The translations under genes were made by a program, and so were the position numbers. From an uncultured Verrucomicrobia subdivision 3 bacterium (lineage in GTDB: Bacteria; Verrucomicrobiota; Verrucomicrobiia; Limisphaerales; UBA11358): a DNA stretch of 52,148 nucleotides. Shown here piece after piece: positions 41,786 to 50,722 of the stretch (its first letter is position 1; every line of letters begins with the position of its first letter). Below the pieces are notes generated by a model. It worked only from the letters and a program-made list of their open reading frames with translations, searched no databases and was not told the DNA's origin. The stretch is taken from contig CAINLR010000137.1 of assembly GCA_903850425.1 (NCBI GenBank), forward strand, positions 1-52,148, written 5' to 3'.

Positions 41786-42862
41786 CTTTGCGTCGCATTA
41801 TTTCTCGCCACCAAGGCACAAGCGGAACGCGCCATCATACCCGCGATTCCCGAAGGCCGGCTCGTGGATACGAACACGATGCTGCGAATTTACGACGAGG
41901 TGAAGACGCCGTTCAAATATGGCGTGGTGCTCCGGGGCGCAGACACGAACGAGCTGGTGGATTGTCCGAGCATTTTCCGCAATGGCGATCAATGGTATAT
42001 GTTGTATGTCGCCATCACGAACAAGGTGGGTTATCAGACATTCCTGGCGCGCAGCGAGGATCTATTGCACTGGGAAAAGCTGGGCAAAATTCTCTCATTC
42101 ACCACCACCAACGCCTGGGACGCCTGGCAGGCGGATGGGGGCATCGCCTTGGCGGATTATCGCTGGGAAGGTTCGCACGCACTGGAAGCATTCGACGGCG
42201 AGTTTTGGCTGAGTTATATCGGGGGCGCGCGCCAGGGCTACGAAACCGATCCGCTTTCGCTCGGGATGGCATGCACAAAAAATCCGACCTCGGCCAAAGA
42301 GTGGAATCGTCTGGCCGAAAACCCCATTTTGTCGGGCAAAGATGCTGACGCGCGTGAATTCGAAACCAAAACCCTCTACAAAAGCCAGATCATTCACGAC
42401 GAAACGGAATCGCTCGGCTGGCCATTTGCGATGTTTTACAATGGAAAATACAAAAACGGTTACGAACAAATCGGCATGGCGGTTTCCAGGGACTTGAAAA
42501 GCTGGCATCGTTACGGAACCAACTCCGTCATCGTCAACGGGGAAGCCAAACAGAACGGCATCAGTGGTGATCCGCAAATCGTGAAAGTCGGTGCCGTGTG
42601 GACGATGTTCTATTTTGGCGCGGGCTGGCAGCCAAAGGCGTTCGACACCTTTGCCTGTTCCTACGATCTGGTGCATTGGACCAAGTGGAGCGGCGCAAAT
42701 CTCATCGCGCCCTCCGAAGCGTTCGATAAAACCTACGCCCACAAGCCGTGGGTGCTGAAATGGCGCGGCGTGGTTTATCATTTCTACTGCGCGGTCGGCA
42801 CTGAAGGTCGCGTCATCGCCCTGGCAACGTCACGCGACCTGCATAACGCGGCGGCCCACTGA
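41780..42862 (+). CDS. secreted GH43/GH130-like five-bladed propeller glycosidase homologue
   Basis: A 360-aa protein. From the ATG at 41780, FLCVALFLATKAQAE is a signal peptide. The mature part has the repeated blades of GH43/GH130-like proteins: ELVDCPSIFRNGDQWYMLYV, RSEDLLHWEKLG, AWDAWQADGGIALADYRWEG, YKSQIIHDETESLGWPFAMF, AVSRDLKSWHRYGTN and PWVLKWRGVVYHFYCAVG. An upstream in-frame GTG at 41687 would put the whole palindromic repeat inside the protein and spoil the signal peptide. The catalytic residues are not certain. Confidence 0.87.
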   Translation: MFLCVALFLATKAQAERAIIPAIPEGRLVDTNTMLRIYDEVKTPFKYGVVLRGADTNELVDCPSIFRNGDQWYMLYVAITNKVGYQTFLARSEDLLHWEKLGKILSFTTTNAWDAWQADGGIALADYRWEGSHALEAFDGEFWLSYIGGARQGYETDPLSLGMACTKNPTSAKEWNRLAENPILSGKDADAREFETKTLYKSQIIHDETESLGWPFAMFYNGKYKNGYEQIGMAVSRDLKSWHRYGTNSVIVNGEAKQNGISGDPQIVKVGAVWTMFYFGAGWQPKAFDTFACSYDLVHWTKWSGANLIAPSEAFDKTYAHKPWVLKWRGVVYHFYCAVGTEGRVIALATSRDLHNAAAH

Positions 42863-42950
42863 ATGGTGCAAGATATGTTCACCCATTGGTAAAAGAAGGT
42901 TAGAGGAAAATGGCGAATTCATCGAAACTAAAGTCGAATACGGAGCATAA

Positions 42951-45500
42951 ATGTCGAGCCGACTACAGAGAGAATTGCAAACACCGCCACCGGTCACACA
43001 CCGGACCAGCGGCGGTTGCTTTCACTGTGGCGAGCCATGTCCGGACAACTCATTCGCCCGCGATGGCAAAGACTTCTGCTGCTTCGGCTGCCAGACGGTG
43101 TTCAGCCTGCTGCGAGAAAACGGACTGGAACAATTTTACGAGCTGAACGCTGCGGCCGGCACACGCATTCGGGCCGCAGCGGTGGCGACCAAATGGGCTT
43201 TTCTGGATGACCCGGCGGTGGCGGCAAAACTTATTGATTACGCGGACAAAACCCGGGCGAAGGTCACGTTGCATTTGCCCGCCATCCATTGTGTCGCGTG
43301 CGTGTGGCTGCTGGAAAACCTCTTCAAACTCCATCCGGGCGTCGGCCATTCGGCGGTGAACTTTTCTCGTCGCGAAGCGGCCATCACCTTCGCACCAGCC
43401 CGAATCAAATTCAGCGAACTCGCCGCGCTGCTGGCATCCATTGGCTATGAACCGGAACTGACTTTTGGCGCAACGGAGAAAACCAAACCGTCGCCGCTCC
43501 AGAAAAAAGCCTGGTTGCAAATTGGTCTCGCCGCCTTCGGCTTCGGCAACATCATGTTGCTATCGCTGCCATTTTACTTTGGCCTGGATACGTTCAATGG
43601 CCCGTGGTTCAGGGTGCTGGCCGGTTGGATCGGGCTGGCGCTGGCGCTGCCGGTGGTGACCATTAGCGCGGCGGACTTATGGCGCGCGGCGTGGTCCAGC
43701 CTGCGGCAGCGCACCCTCACGCTGGAAGTTCCCATCGTGCTCGGGCTGGTGGCGATTTACGTTACAAGTGTTTTTGAGGTCCTCGCACAGCGCGGTCCCG
43801 GCTACTGCGACTCCCTCTGCGGCCTGATTTTCTTTCTGCTCTGCGGTCGGCTGTTCCAGAAGAAGACCTATGACCGCCTCACGTTTGACCGCGATTACAA
43901 AGGTTTTTTTCCATTGTCGGTCATTCGTAAACACGCCGGTGGTGAAGTGAGTGTGGCCATTTCCCAGCTTGCAACCGGCGACCATTTAATTTTGCGAAAC
44001 GGCGAGTTGTTGCCGGCGGATGCCAAACTGCTCAGCGGCGAAGCGTGGATTGATTACAGCTTCGTGACCGGCGAATCAGAACCCGTCGCTTGCGCCGCCG
44101 GTTCGCATCTTTTTGCCGGCGGGCGGCAAGTCGGCGGGGCGATTGAAGTCGAGACCGTCAAGCCCGTCACCCAAAGCTACCTGGCAACGCTCTGGAATAA
44201 CGAGGCGTTTCAAAAAAACCGCGACCAGGATCTTAATTCGCTCACGAACCGTTACAGCCAACGGTTCACTAAACTCGTCATCGGCATCGCGCTGGCCGCC
44301 GCGGCGTTCTGGCTTTATCAAGACGCGACGAAAGCGTTGAAAGCCTTCACCTCGGTGCTGATCGTTGCGTGTCCCTGTGCGCTGGCGCTGGCCGCCCCGT
44401 TAACCCACGGCACGGCGCAACGATTGCTCGCGCGGTTGAAAATTTATTTGAAAAACGCGCTGGTCATCGAGCGCATGTCCGGCATCAACACAATCGTGCT
44501 CGACAAGACCGGCACGCTGACGACGGCGGAGGCGGGCGGCGTCAGCTTCCAAAAAGCCGAAAGCGGAAAGCAGAAATCGGGAATCACCGCTGGCGAGGCG
44601 GACCTTATCGGTTCACTAGCCCGTCACTCGGCGCATCCAAATTCTGTCCGGATCGTAAAATCACTAGGGTTCACAGCGGCCCCGGTCACAGGCTTTAAAG
44701 AAACCCCGGGATGCGGGATCGAAGGAGTAGTGGCCGGCCACAAGGTTTTGCTCGGCTCGCGCGCGTGGTTGTCGCAGCGCGGGGTCAGCGCCGGTGAACC
44801 AACGTCGGGAGCAACTTCGGTTGTCGCGGCGGTGGATGGTAGTTTTCGGGGTGCGTTCGTTTTTGAAAACTCGCTGCGGCCGGAAGTGGCGCAACTCCTC
44901 GCACAACTCGGCCACCAGTATGAACTCGTGTTGTTAAGCGGCGACAACGAGCGCGAGGCGGCGCGCTTCAAAACCCTTTTCGGTGCAGCAGCCATCCTCA
45001 AGTTCAACCAAAGCCCGGCGGACAAATTGAATTTTGTCCGCGAGCTTCAGCAGCGCGGACGCAAGGTGATGATGGTCGGCGACGGCCTCAACGATGCCGG
45101 CGCTTTGCAGCAGGCGGAGGTGGGCGTGGCGGTCGTGGAGCGGATCGGGATTTTTTCGCCGGCGAGCGACGTGATTCTCGACGCGGCCGAATTGCCACGG
45201 CTGGCGCGGGTTTTGGCGTTCTCCCGCAGTGCCGCGCGCGTGGTGCGCGCGGGTTTTGTCATCTCAGCCCTCTATAATCTGGTCGGGGTGAGCATCGCGG
45301 CCACGGGATTTTTGTCGCCCATTGTCTGCGCGATTTTGATGCCGTTAAGTTCGGCAACTGTGATCGCCTTTACCTGCGGGGCGACGGCGTGGCAGGGCAG
45401 AAAGCTGCGGGGCCCGGAGGGGAGCGCCGAGCGTTCAATCCGTCGCGACGCACACCCCACACGTTTCAATCCGCAACTCATCGCCAAGGAGGCCGCGTGA
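42951..45500 (+). CDS. ccoI: cbb3 oxidase assembly copper P-type ATPase CcoI/FixI
   Basis: An 849-aa P1B-ATPase supplying copper to the oxidase. N-terminal Cys-rich domain CFHCGEPCPDNSF, then KDFCCFGCQTVFSLLRENGL, typical of FixI/CcoI. A heavy-metal domain follows with CVAC (PAIHCVACVWLLENLF). Eight-helix core: TGES loop VTGESEPVAC, metal site CPC at 474-476 (ACPCALALAAP), phosphorylated Asp518 in DKTGTLT, and GDGLNDAGAL near the C-terminus. The next gene, ccoS, overlaps by 3 bp. CcoI heads the cluster here, whereas in most proteobacteria it follows ccoNOQP. Confidence 0.95.
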   Translation: MSSRLQRELQTPPPVTHRTSGGCFHCGEPCPDNSFARDGKDFCCFGCQTVFSLLRENGLEQFYELNAAAGTRIRAAAVATKWAFLDDPAVAAKLIDYADKTRAKVTLHLPAIHCVACVWLLENLFKLHPGVGHSAVNFSRREAAITFAPARIKFSELAALLASIGYEPELTFGATEKTKPSPLQKKAWLQIGLAAFGFGNIMLLSLPFYFGLDTFNGPWFRVLAGWIGLALALPVVTISAADLWRAAWSSLRQRTLTLEVPIVLGLVAIYVTSVFEVLAQRGPGYCDSLCGLIFFLLCGRLFQKKTYDRLTFDRDYKGFFPLSVIRKHAGGEVSVAISQLATGDHLILRNGELLPADAKLLSGEAWIDYSFVTGESEPVACAAGSHLFAGGRQVGGAIEVETVKPVTQSYLATLWNNEAFQKNRDQDLNSLTNRYSQRFTKLVIGIALAAAAFWLYQDATKALKAFTSVLIVACPCALALAAPLTHGTAQRLLARLKIYLKNALVIERMSGINTIVLDKTGTLTTAEAGGVSFQKAESGKQKSGITAGEADLIGSLARHSAHPNSVRIVKSLGFTAAPVTGFKETPGCGIEGVVAGHKVLLGSRAWLSQRGVSAGEPTSGATSVVAAVDGSFRGAFVFENSLRPEVAQLLAQLGHQYELVLLSGDNEREAARFKTLFGAAAILKFNQSPADKLNFVRELQQRGRKVMMVGDGLNDAGALQQAEVGVAVVERIGIFSPASDVILDAAELPRLARVLAFSRSAARVVRAGFVISALYNLVGVSIAATGFLSPIVCAILMPLSSATVIAFTCGATAWQGRKLRGPEGSAERSIRRDAHPTRFNPQLIAKEAA

Positions 45501-45673
45501 GCGTCATCATCGTGCTGATTCTTGCGAGCCTCACGGTGGCGCTGATATTTCTCGCTGCTTTCATCTGGTCGGTCCGCAGCGGGCAATACGAGGACACGTT
45601 GACGCCCTCGATGCGCATGCTGGCGGATGAGCCGAACCAACACATTTCCGAAACCAACTCAAAACCGAAATGA
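45497..45673 (+). CDS. ccoS: cbb3 oxidase maturation protein CcoS
   Basis: A 58-aa single-TM protein (SVIIVLILASLTVALIFLAA, then FIWSVRSGQYEDT with the conserved GQYEDxxTPS motif). CcoS is needed to load cofactors in the cbb3 oxidase. Start is GTG at 45497, overlapping the ccoI stop (GTGA), with AAGGAGG 7 bp upstream. The end overlaps ccoNO by 4 bp. Confidence 0.9.
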   Translation: MSVIIVLILASLTVALIFLAAFIWSVRSGQYEDTLTPSMRMLADEPNQHISETNSKPK

Positions 45674-47811
45674 ATACGAACATAGAAACCTTCAAATATG
45701 ACAACCGGATCGTGCGCGCGTTCGCGATTGCGACCGTCGTCTGGGGCATCGTCGGCATGCTGGCCGGCCTGCTGGCGGCGGTGCAACTGTTTTTCCCCGA
45801 GGCGAACCTGAACCTGCAATTCATCACCTTTGGGCGCATCCGCCCGCTGCACACGAACGCGGTGATTTTTGCCTTCGTCGGCAACGGCATGTTCATGGGC
45901 ATTTACTATTCGCTGCAACGGCTCTGCAAGGCGCGCATGTTCAGCGATTTTCTGAGCTGGTTCAATTTCTGGGGCTGGCAACTCATTATTGTCAGCGCGG
46001 CGATCACGCTTCCGCTGGGGTTCACGACCAGCAAGGAATACGCGGAATTGGAATGGCCGATTGACATCGCCATCACGATTGTCTGGGTGGCCTTCGCGGT
46101 GAATCTTTTCGGCACGATCATTAAGCGCCGCGAGAAGCACATGTATGTCGCGATCTGGTTTTACATCGCCACGGTGGTCACCATCGCGGTGCTGCACATC
46201 ACGAATTCGATGGAGATGCCGGCGGGTTGGCTGAAGAGTTATTCGATGTATGCCGGCGTGCAAGATGCGCTGGTGCAATGGTGGTATGGTCACAACGCGG
46301 TGGCGTTCTTTCTCACGACCCCGTATCTCGGCCTGATGTATTACTTCCTTCCGAAAGCGGCGAATCGTCCGGTGTTTTCGTATCGGCTTTCGATCATTCA
46401 CTTTTGGGCGCTGGTGTTTCTCTATATTTGGGCCGGCCCGCATCACCTGCTTTACTCCGCGCTGCCGGACTGGGCGCAATCGCTCGGCATGGTGTTCTCG
46501 TTGATGCTCATCGCGCCAAGTTGGGGCGGTATGTTGAACGGTCTGCTCACCTTGCGCGGCGCGTGGGACAAGGTGCGCCAGGATCCGATGTTAAAGTTCA
46601 TGGTGGCCGCCGTCACGGCTTACGGCATGAGCACGCTGGAAGGACCGCTGATGTCCATCAAGACGGTGAACTCCCTGTCGCACTATACCGACTGGACGAT
46701 CGCCCACGTTCATGGCGGCGCGATGGGTTGGAATGGCTTCCTGACCTTCTCCATGCTGTATTGGCTCTTCCCGCGCCTTTATAAAACCAACCTCTGGTCC
46801 ACCAAACTGGCCAACTACCATTTCTGGATCGGCATGCTGGGCATCTTGTTTTACATCATCCCGATTTATGTGGCTGGCATCACCGAGGGTTTAATGTGGA
46901 AGCAATTTAACAAAGACGGTTTCCTGCAATACCCGAATTTCCTCGAAACCATTGTGCAGGTCGTGCCCATGTTCCGGCTCCGCGCAATTGGCGGCACGCT
47001 CTATCTGATTGGCGTGTTTATGATGGCTTACAATCTCTACAAGACCGCGAAGAGCGGCGTGTTCGAAGCGGACACGGAAGCGCAAGCCGCACCGCTTGTA
47101 AAGACCACCGCCGTGCAGGAGCAGGCGGGCTGGCATCGGTTGCTGGAAGGCAAGCCGATGTTTTTCACAGTGCTGGCACTGGTATCGGTGCTCATCGGCG
47201 GCATTGTGGAAATGATTCCGATGTTCCTGATCAAAGAAAATGTGCCGACCATCGCCAGCGTAAAACCCTACTCGCCGCTGGAAGTGCTCGGCCGCGATAT
47301 TTACATTCGCGAAGGCTGTCTGGGTTGTCACTCGCAGATGATCCGTCCGTTCCGTTCCGAGACCGAGCGCTACGGCGAATACTCCAAGGCCGGCGAGTTC
47401 GTTTATGACCATCCGTTTCTCTGGGGTTCCGAGCGCAAAGGCCCGGACCTCGCGCGCGAAGGCGGACGCTACCCCGATGCGTGGCACTATAATCACATGG
47501 ACAAGCCCAGCGACATTTCGCCCGGTTCCATCATGCCGCGTTACTCCTGGCTACTGACCCAAAAACTGGACAAGGAAGCTTTGCCCGCGCGGTTGGCAGC
47601 ACTGCGCAAAGTCGGCGTCCCGTATCCGACAGGCTTTGAAAACGGTCCGGCGCAGAAAGACCTCGATGCGCAAGCGACAAAGATTGTGGCGAACCTCAAG
47701 ACCGGTTCCGTGACTGCGGAACCGGACCGCGAAATCATCGCCGTCATCGCCTATCTGCAACGGCTCGGCACCGACATCAAATCCATGCCGGCCCCGGCGG
47801 CCGCCAAGTAA
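45670..47811 (+). CDS. ccoNO: cbb3-type cytochrome c oxidase, fused subunits I and II
   Basis: A 713-aa fusion. Residues about 1-480 are CcoN, with heme-copper signatures LHTNAVIFAFVGNGMFMG, WWYGHNAVAFFLTTPYLGLM (Cu-B/His region) and AHVHGGAMGWNGFLTFSMLY (heme ligands). Residues about 500-713 are CcoO, with a TM helix (FFTVLALVSVLIGGIVEMIP) and one heme c site, C550-L-G-C553-H in REGCLGCHSQMIRPF. Fusion of N and O is known in Bacteroidetes and relatives. It reduces oxygen at high affinity and pumps protons. It overlaps ccoS. Confidence 0.95.
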   Translation: MNTNIETFKYDNRIVRAFAIATVVWGIVGMLAGLLAAVQLFFPEANLNLQFITFGRIRPLHTNAVIFAFVGNGMFMGIYYSLQRLCKARMFSDFLSWFNFWGWQLIIVSAAITLPLGFTTSKEYAELEWPIDIAITIVWVAFAVNLFGTIIKRREKHMYVAIWFYIATVVTIAVLHITNSMEMPAGWLKSYSMYAGVQDALVQWWYGHNAVAFFLTTPYLGLMYYFLPKAANRPVFSYRLSIIHFWALVFLYIWAGPHHLLYSALPDWAQSLGMVFSLMLIAPSWGGMLNGLLTLRGAWDKVRQDPMLKFMVAAVTAYGMSTLEGPLMSIKTVNSLSHYTDWTIAHVHGGAMGWNGFLTFSMLYWLFPRLYKTNLWSTKLANYHFWIGMLGILFYIIPIYVAGITEGLMWKQFNKDGFLQYPNFLETIVQVVPMFRLRAIGGTLYLIGVFMMAYNLYKTAKSGVFEADTEAQAAPLVKTTAVQEQAGWHRLLEGKPMFFTVLALVSVLIGGIVEMIPMFLIKENVPTIASVKPYSPLEVLGRDIYIREGCLGCHSQMIRPFRSETERYGEYSKAGEFVYDHPFLWGSERKGPDLAREGGRYPDAWHYNHMDKPSDISPGSIMPRYSWLLTQKLDKEALPARLAALRKVGVPYPTGFENGPAQKDLDAQATKIVANLKTGSVTAEPDREIIAVIAYLQRLGTDIKSMPAPAAAK

Positions 47812-47823
47812 AGGAGCATAATT

Positions 47824-48030
47824 ATGTATCAAAAAATCCTCTGCGGCCTCGACGGGGTCAGTCTTTACGGCGTCATCTCGATCTGCATCTTTTTCGGCTT
47901 CTTCACCGGAATGCTCATCTGGGCCTTTGCGCTGAAGAAAACTTACCTGAACCACATGGGCGACCTGCCGCTCAACAGCGGCGAAAACACCGATCCTTCA
48001 ACGAATCAAAATCAACCGACAAAACTATGA
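47824..48030 (+). CDS. ccoQ: CcoQ-like small cbb3 subunit
   Basis: A 68-aa protein with one TM helix (SLYGVISICIFFGFFTGMLI) and a short polar tail. A good ribosome binding site, AAAGGAG, lies 8 bp upstream. Its end overlaps ccoP by 4 bp (ATGA). The assignment rests on size, topology and position. Confidence 0.75.
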   Translation: MYQKILCGLDGVSLYGVISICIFFGFFTGMLIWAFALKKTYLNHMGDLPLNSGENTDPSTNQNQPTKL

Positions 48031-48620
48031 GCAACGATCCCCAAGAGCCCTTGCTGCTCGATCATGAATACGACGGCATCCGCGAACTCGACAACCAGCT
48101 CCCGCGCTGGTGGGTGTGGCTGTTTTACATCACCATCATCTACTCGGCTCTTTATCTGGTCTATTACCATGTGAGCCACACGGGTGATTTGCAGGCCGCC
48201 GAATACGCCAGTGAGATGAAAGCCGGCGAACAAATCAAAAGCGGTGCGATGGGCAAGTTCGAGTCCGCCATCGCGACGCTGCAGCCGTCATCCGACGCGG
48301 TCGTGCTCGCCAATGGCAAGCAGACTTACACCAAATTCTGTTCGCCATGCCATCGCGCGGATGGCGGCGGCCTCGTCGGCCCGAATCTCACCGATGATTA
48401 TTGGATTCATGGCAATACTTACGCCGACTCCGTGAAAGTCATCTGGGACGGCGTGCCAGCCAAGGGCATGATCACGTGGAAAACGGTTTTGAAACCGGAA
48501 GAAATCCAGGCCGTGTCCAGCTATATCTACACTCTGCGCGGAGTAAAACTAGCCATGCCTGGCAAGCTGCCGGAAAATCAAGCGCCCGCGAAGCCCGCCG
48601 GACCGAGTGCGTTTGAATAA
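48027..48620 (+). CDS. ccoP: cbb3 oxidase subunit III (CcoP), monoheme form
   Basis: A 197-aa protein. HEYDGIRELDNQLPRWWVWL is the classic CcoP N-terminus, followed by a TM helix (FYITIIYSALYLVYYHV). Only one cytochrome c domain is present, with C105-SP-C108-H in TKFCSPCHRADGGGLVGPNL and the Met region VPAKGMITW. Proteobacterial CcoP has two hemes, so this is the shorter form. It brings electrons from soluble donors to CcoO/CcoN. Confidence 0.95.
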   Translation: MSNDPQEPLLLDHEYDGIRELDNQLPRWWVWLFYITIIYSALYLVYYHVSHTGDLQAAEYASEMKAGEQIKSGAMGKFESAIATLQPSSDAVVLANGKQTYTKFCSPCHRADGGGLVGPNLTDDYWIHGNTYADSVKVIWDGVPAKGMITWKTVLKPEEIQAVSSYIYTLRGVKLAMPGKLPENQAPAKPAGPSAFE

Positions 48621-48689
48621 ATAAACTCCATCTCCACCTGAACCGCTGTCGCCTGGGGCGGCAGCGGTCAGGATAAAATCGCCAAACCG

Positions 48690-50171
48690 ATGCCTACTCA
48701 TTTGAAGCCCGATCCAACCTCGCCCGGCAAAAAAGGGGCAGTCGAAGCCAAGCCGGCGGCACAGGAAATAAACTGGTCCGATTTCCGCGACCATCTTGGC
48801 ACCGCCGACCGCGAAGGTCGCCGGCAATGGATTTATCCGCGCAAAGTGATTGGAAGGTTTTTCCGCTGGCGCACCTGGTTCAGTTGGCTGCTGCTCGCCA
48901 TCATGTTCGCCGGCCCGTTCATCACCCTCCGCGGCAATCCGCTCCTGTTGATGAATATCGTCGAGCGCAAATTCGTCGTGTTCGGTCAGATTTTCTGGCC
49001 GCAGGACATGATTATCTTCGCCATCGCCGTGCTGGTCTTTGTGGTCAGCGTGCTGGTCTTCACGACGGCGTTTGGCCGGCTCTGGTGCGGCTGGGCCTGC
49101 CCGCAAACCGTGATGATGGAAATGGTTTTCCGCAAGCTCGAATATCTTATCGAAGGCGATGCGCATCAGCAGCGCGCATTGGATCAGGCCCCGTGGACGG
49201 CGCCAAAAATTTTCAAGAAAATTTCCAAGCACGGGCTCTTCTACGCGCTCTCCTTTCTGGTCGGCAATGTGCTCTTGAGCTACATCATCGGCTGGCAGCA
49301 GCTTTACCAGATCATCACCGACCCGCCCGCCCAGCACGTCACGGGGCTGAGTTTCATGATCGCGTTTTCGCTATTGTTCTACGGCATTTTCGCGCGGTTC
49401 CGGGAACAGGCCTGCACCTTTATCTGTCCTTACGGCCGCATGCAATCACTGTTGCTCGATGAGAATTCCATTGTCGTCGCCTACGATCACACGCGCGGCG
49501 AAAATCGTGCGCCGATCAAGCGCGAACAGGTCTTCGCCGAACGCTGGCAAACCGGACATGGTGATTGCATCGCCTGTAATCATTGCGTTTCCGTGTGTCC
49601 GACCGGCATTGACATCCGCAACGGCACGCAAATGGAATGTGTCCACTGCACCGCCTGCATGGACGCCTGCGACAATGTCATGACCAAGATCGGCGCCCCG
49701 CGCGGTCTCATCCGTTACGCCTCGCTCAATGGCATTGAACGCCGCGAACCGCTGCGCTTCACTCCGCGCCTCGCGATTTACTCGGTCGTGCTGACCGTGC
49801 TGGTATCCTTGTTCGCCGTGCTGGTCTTTTCCCGTTCGGATGTCGAAGCCACTTTATTGCGGGCGCCCGGATCGCTCTTTCAACAAATGCCCGATGGCCA
49901 TTTCAGTAATCTCTATACGGTCAAAGTCGTCAATAAGACCTCGCGCGACGTGCCCGTGGAATTGCGCCTGGAAAATCCGGCCGGCAACTTGCAAGTGATG
50001 GGGACGGGGAACATCATCGTTCCGTCCCAAAAACTCGCCGAATACTCCGTGCTGATTGAACTCGAGCCGGCCGCGATGAAATCGGGTGCCACGCCGCTGT
50101 TCATCGGCGTTTATTCGCATGGCAAAAGATTGCAGAATTTGAAAACCTCCTTCCTCGGTCCGCGCAACTAA
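48690..50171 (+). CDS. ccoG: cbb3 oxidase accessory protein CcoG (RdxA/FixG)
   Basis: A 493-aa membrane ferredoxin-like protein. TM helices near 66-200 contain FGRLWCGWACPQTVMMEMVF and ACTFICPYGRMQSLLLDEN, the FixG signature. Two 4Fe-4S sites follow: CIACNHCVSVCPTGIDIRNG and CVHCTACMDACDNVM. The C-terminal periplasmic Ig-like FixG domain is about 390-493. CcoG reduces copper for CcoI. It is 69 bp after ccoP and 3 bp before ccoH. Confidence 0.95.
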   Translation: MPTHLKPDPTSPGKKGAVEAKPAAQEINWSDFRDHLGTADREGRRQWIYPRKVIGRFFRWRTWFSWLLLAIMFAGPFITLRGNPLLLMNIVERKFVVFGQIFWPQDMIIFAIAVLVFVVSVLVFTTAFGRLWCGWACPQTVMMEMVFRKLEYLIEGDAHQQRALDQAPWTAPKIFKKISKHGLFYALSFLVGNVLLSYIIGWQQLYQIITDPPAQHVTGLSFMIAFSLLFYGIFARFREQACTFICPYGRMQSLLLDENSIVVAYDHTRGENRAPIKREQVFAERWQTGHGDCIACNHCVSVCPTGIDIRNGTQMECVHCTACMDACDNVMTKIGAPRGLIRYASLNGIERREPLRFTPRLAIYSVVLTVLVSLFAVLVFSRSDVEATLLRAPGSLFQQMPDGHFSNLYTVKVVNKTSRDVPVELRLENPAGNLQVMGTGNIIVPSQKLAEYSVLIELEPAAMKSGATPLFIGVYSHGKRLQNLKTSFLGPRN

Positions 50172-50174
50172 AAT

Positions 50175-50624
50175 ATGAATACTACCCGCAACCTCTGGCC
50201 GCTGGGAATCATCGGCGCCTTTGTCGCTATTTTCATCGGTCTCGCAACGGTCGTAGTCATTGCGGCGACGCATCGCGATTCGCTCGTCAATGCCGACTAC
50301 TATGAACAAGAGCTCAAGTTCCAAGATCAAATTGACAGCGCCGCCCGCGCCGAAAAATCCGGCGCCAAGCTCGTGTTCGATGCCGCCGCCGGGCTGATGA
50401 CCATCACCGTGCCAGCGACACAACTTGCCCAAAATTTTGCCGGCACGCTCACCCTTGACCGACCGTCTGATGCGACGCTGGATCGCCAATTCCCGCTGGC
50501 ACCCCAGACGGATGGCACGCAAACTCTCAACATTTCCAAGCTCACCGCCGGCCTCTGGCTGGCGCGTGTGAAATGGAATGCCGGCGGAGAAAGTTATTTT
50601 ATCGAACAAAAAATAAAAATCTGA
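50175..50624 (+). CDS. ccoH: CcoH/FixH-like assembly protein
   Basis: A 149-aa single-TM protein. LWPLGIIGAFVAIFIGLATV is the anchor, followed by HRDSLVNADYYEQELKFQDQ, the conserved FixH motif (D-L-V-x-x-x-Y-Y), then a small beta domain. CcoH binds CcoN/CcoI during assembly. Starts 3 bp after ccoG. Confidence 0.92.
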   Translation: MNTTRNLWPLGIIGAFVAIFIGLATVVVIAATHRDSLVNADYYEQELKFQDQIDSAARAEKSGAKLVFDAAAGLMTITVPATQLAQNFAGTLTLDRPSDATLDRQFPLAPQTDGTQTLNISKLTAGLWLARVKWNAGGESYFIEQKIKI

Positions 50625-50635
50625 TGCCCCACGAG

Positions 50636-50717
50636 ACCCACCACAACCCACAAAATAAATCCCGACAAAAGTCTCGCCGCATTTCTTTTCGAGTCGTTCG
50701 TGTGGTCCGTGGTTAAA
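50636..50717. repeat. AACCACGAAA-family palindromic repeat, degenerate copy 2
   Basis: The right half TTCGTGTGGTCCGTGGTTAA (50697-50716) matches the right arm of the copy at 40154. The left half (ACCCACCACAACCCACAAAA) is its rough complement. It fills the gap between ccoH and the SafE-like gene, whose ATG follows within 7 bp. Confidence 0.75.
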
Positions 50718-50722
50718 TGTAA

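Noticed and set aside
45670-47811. CcoN-CcoO fusion as a sequencing artefact
   Set aside because: The frame is continuous through the linker, the linker is plausible protein, and such fusions are known in other phyla.
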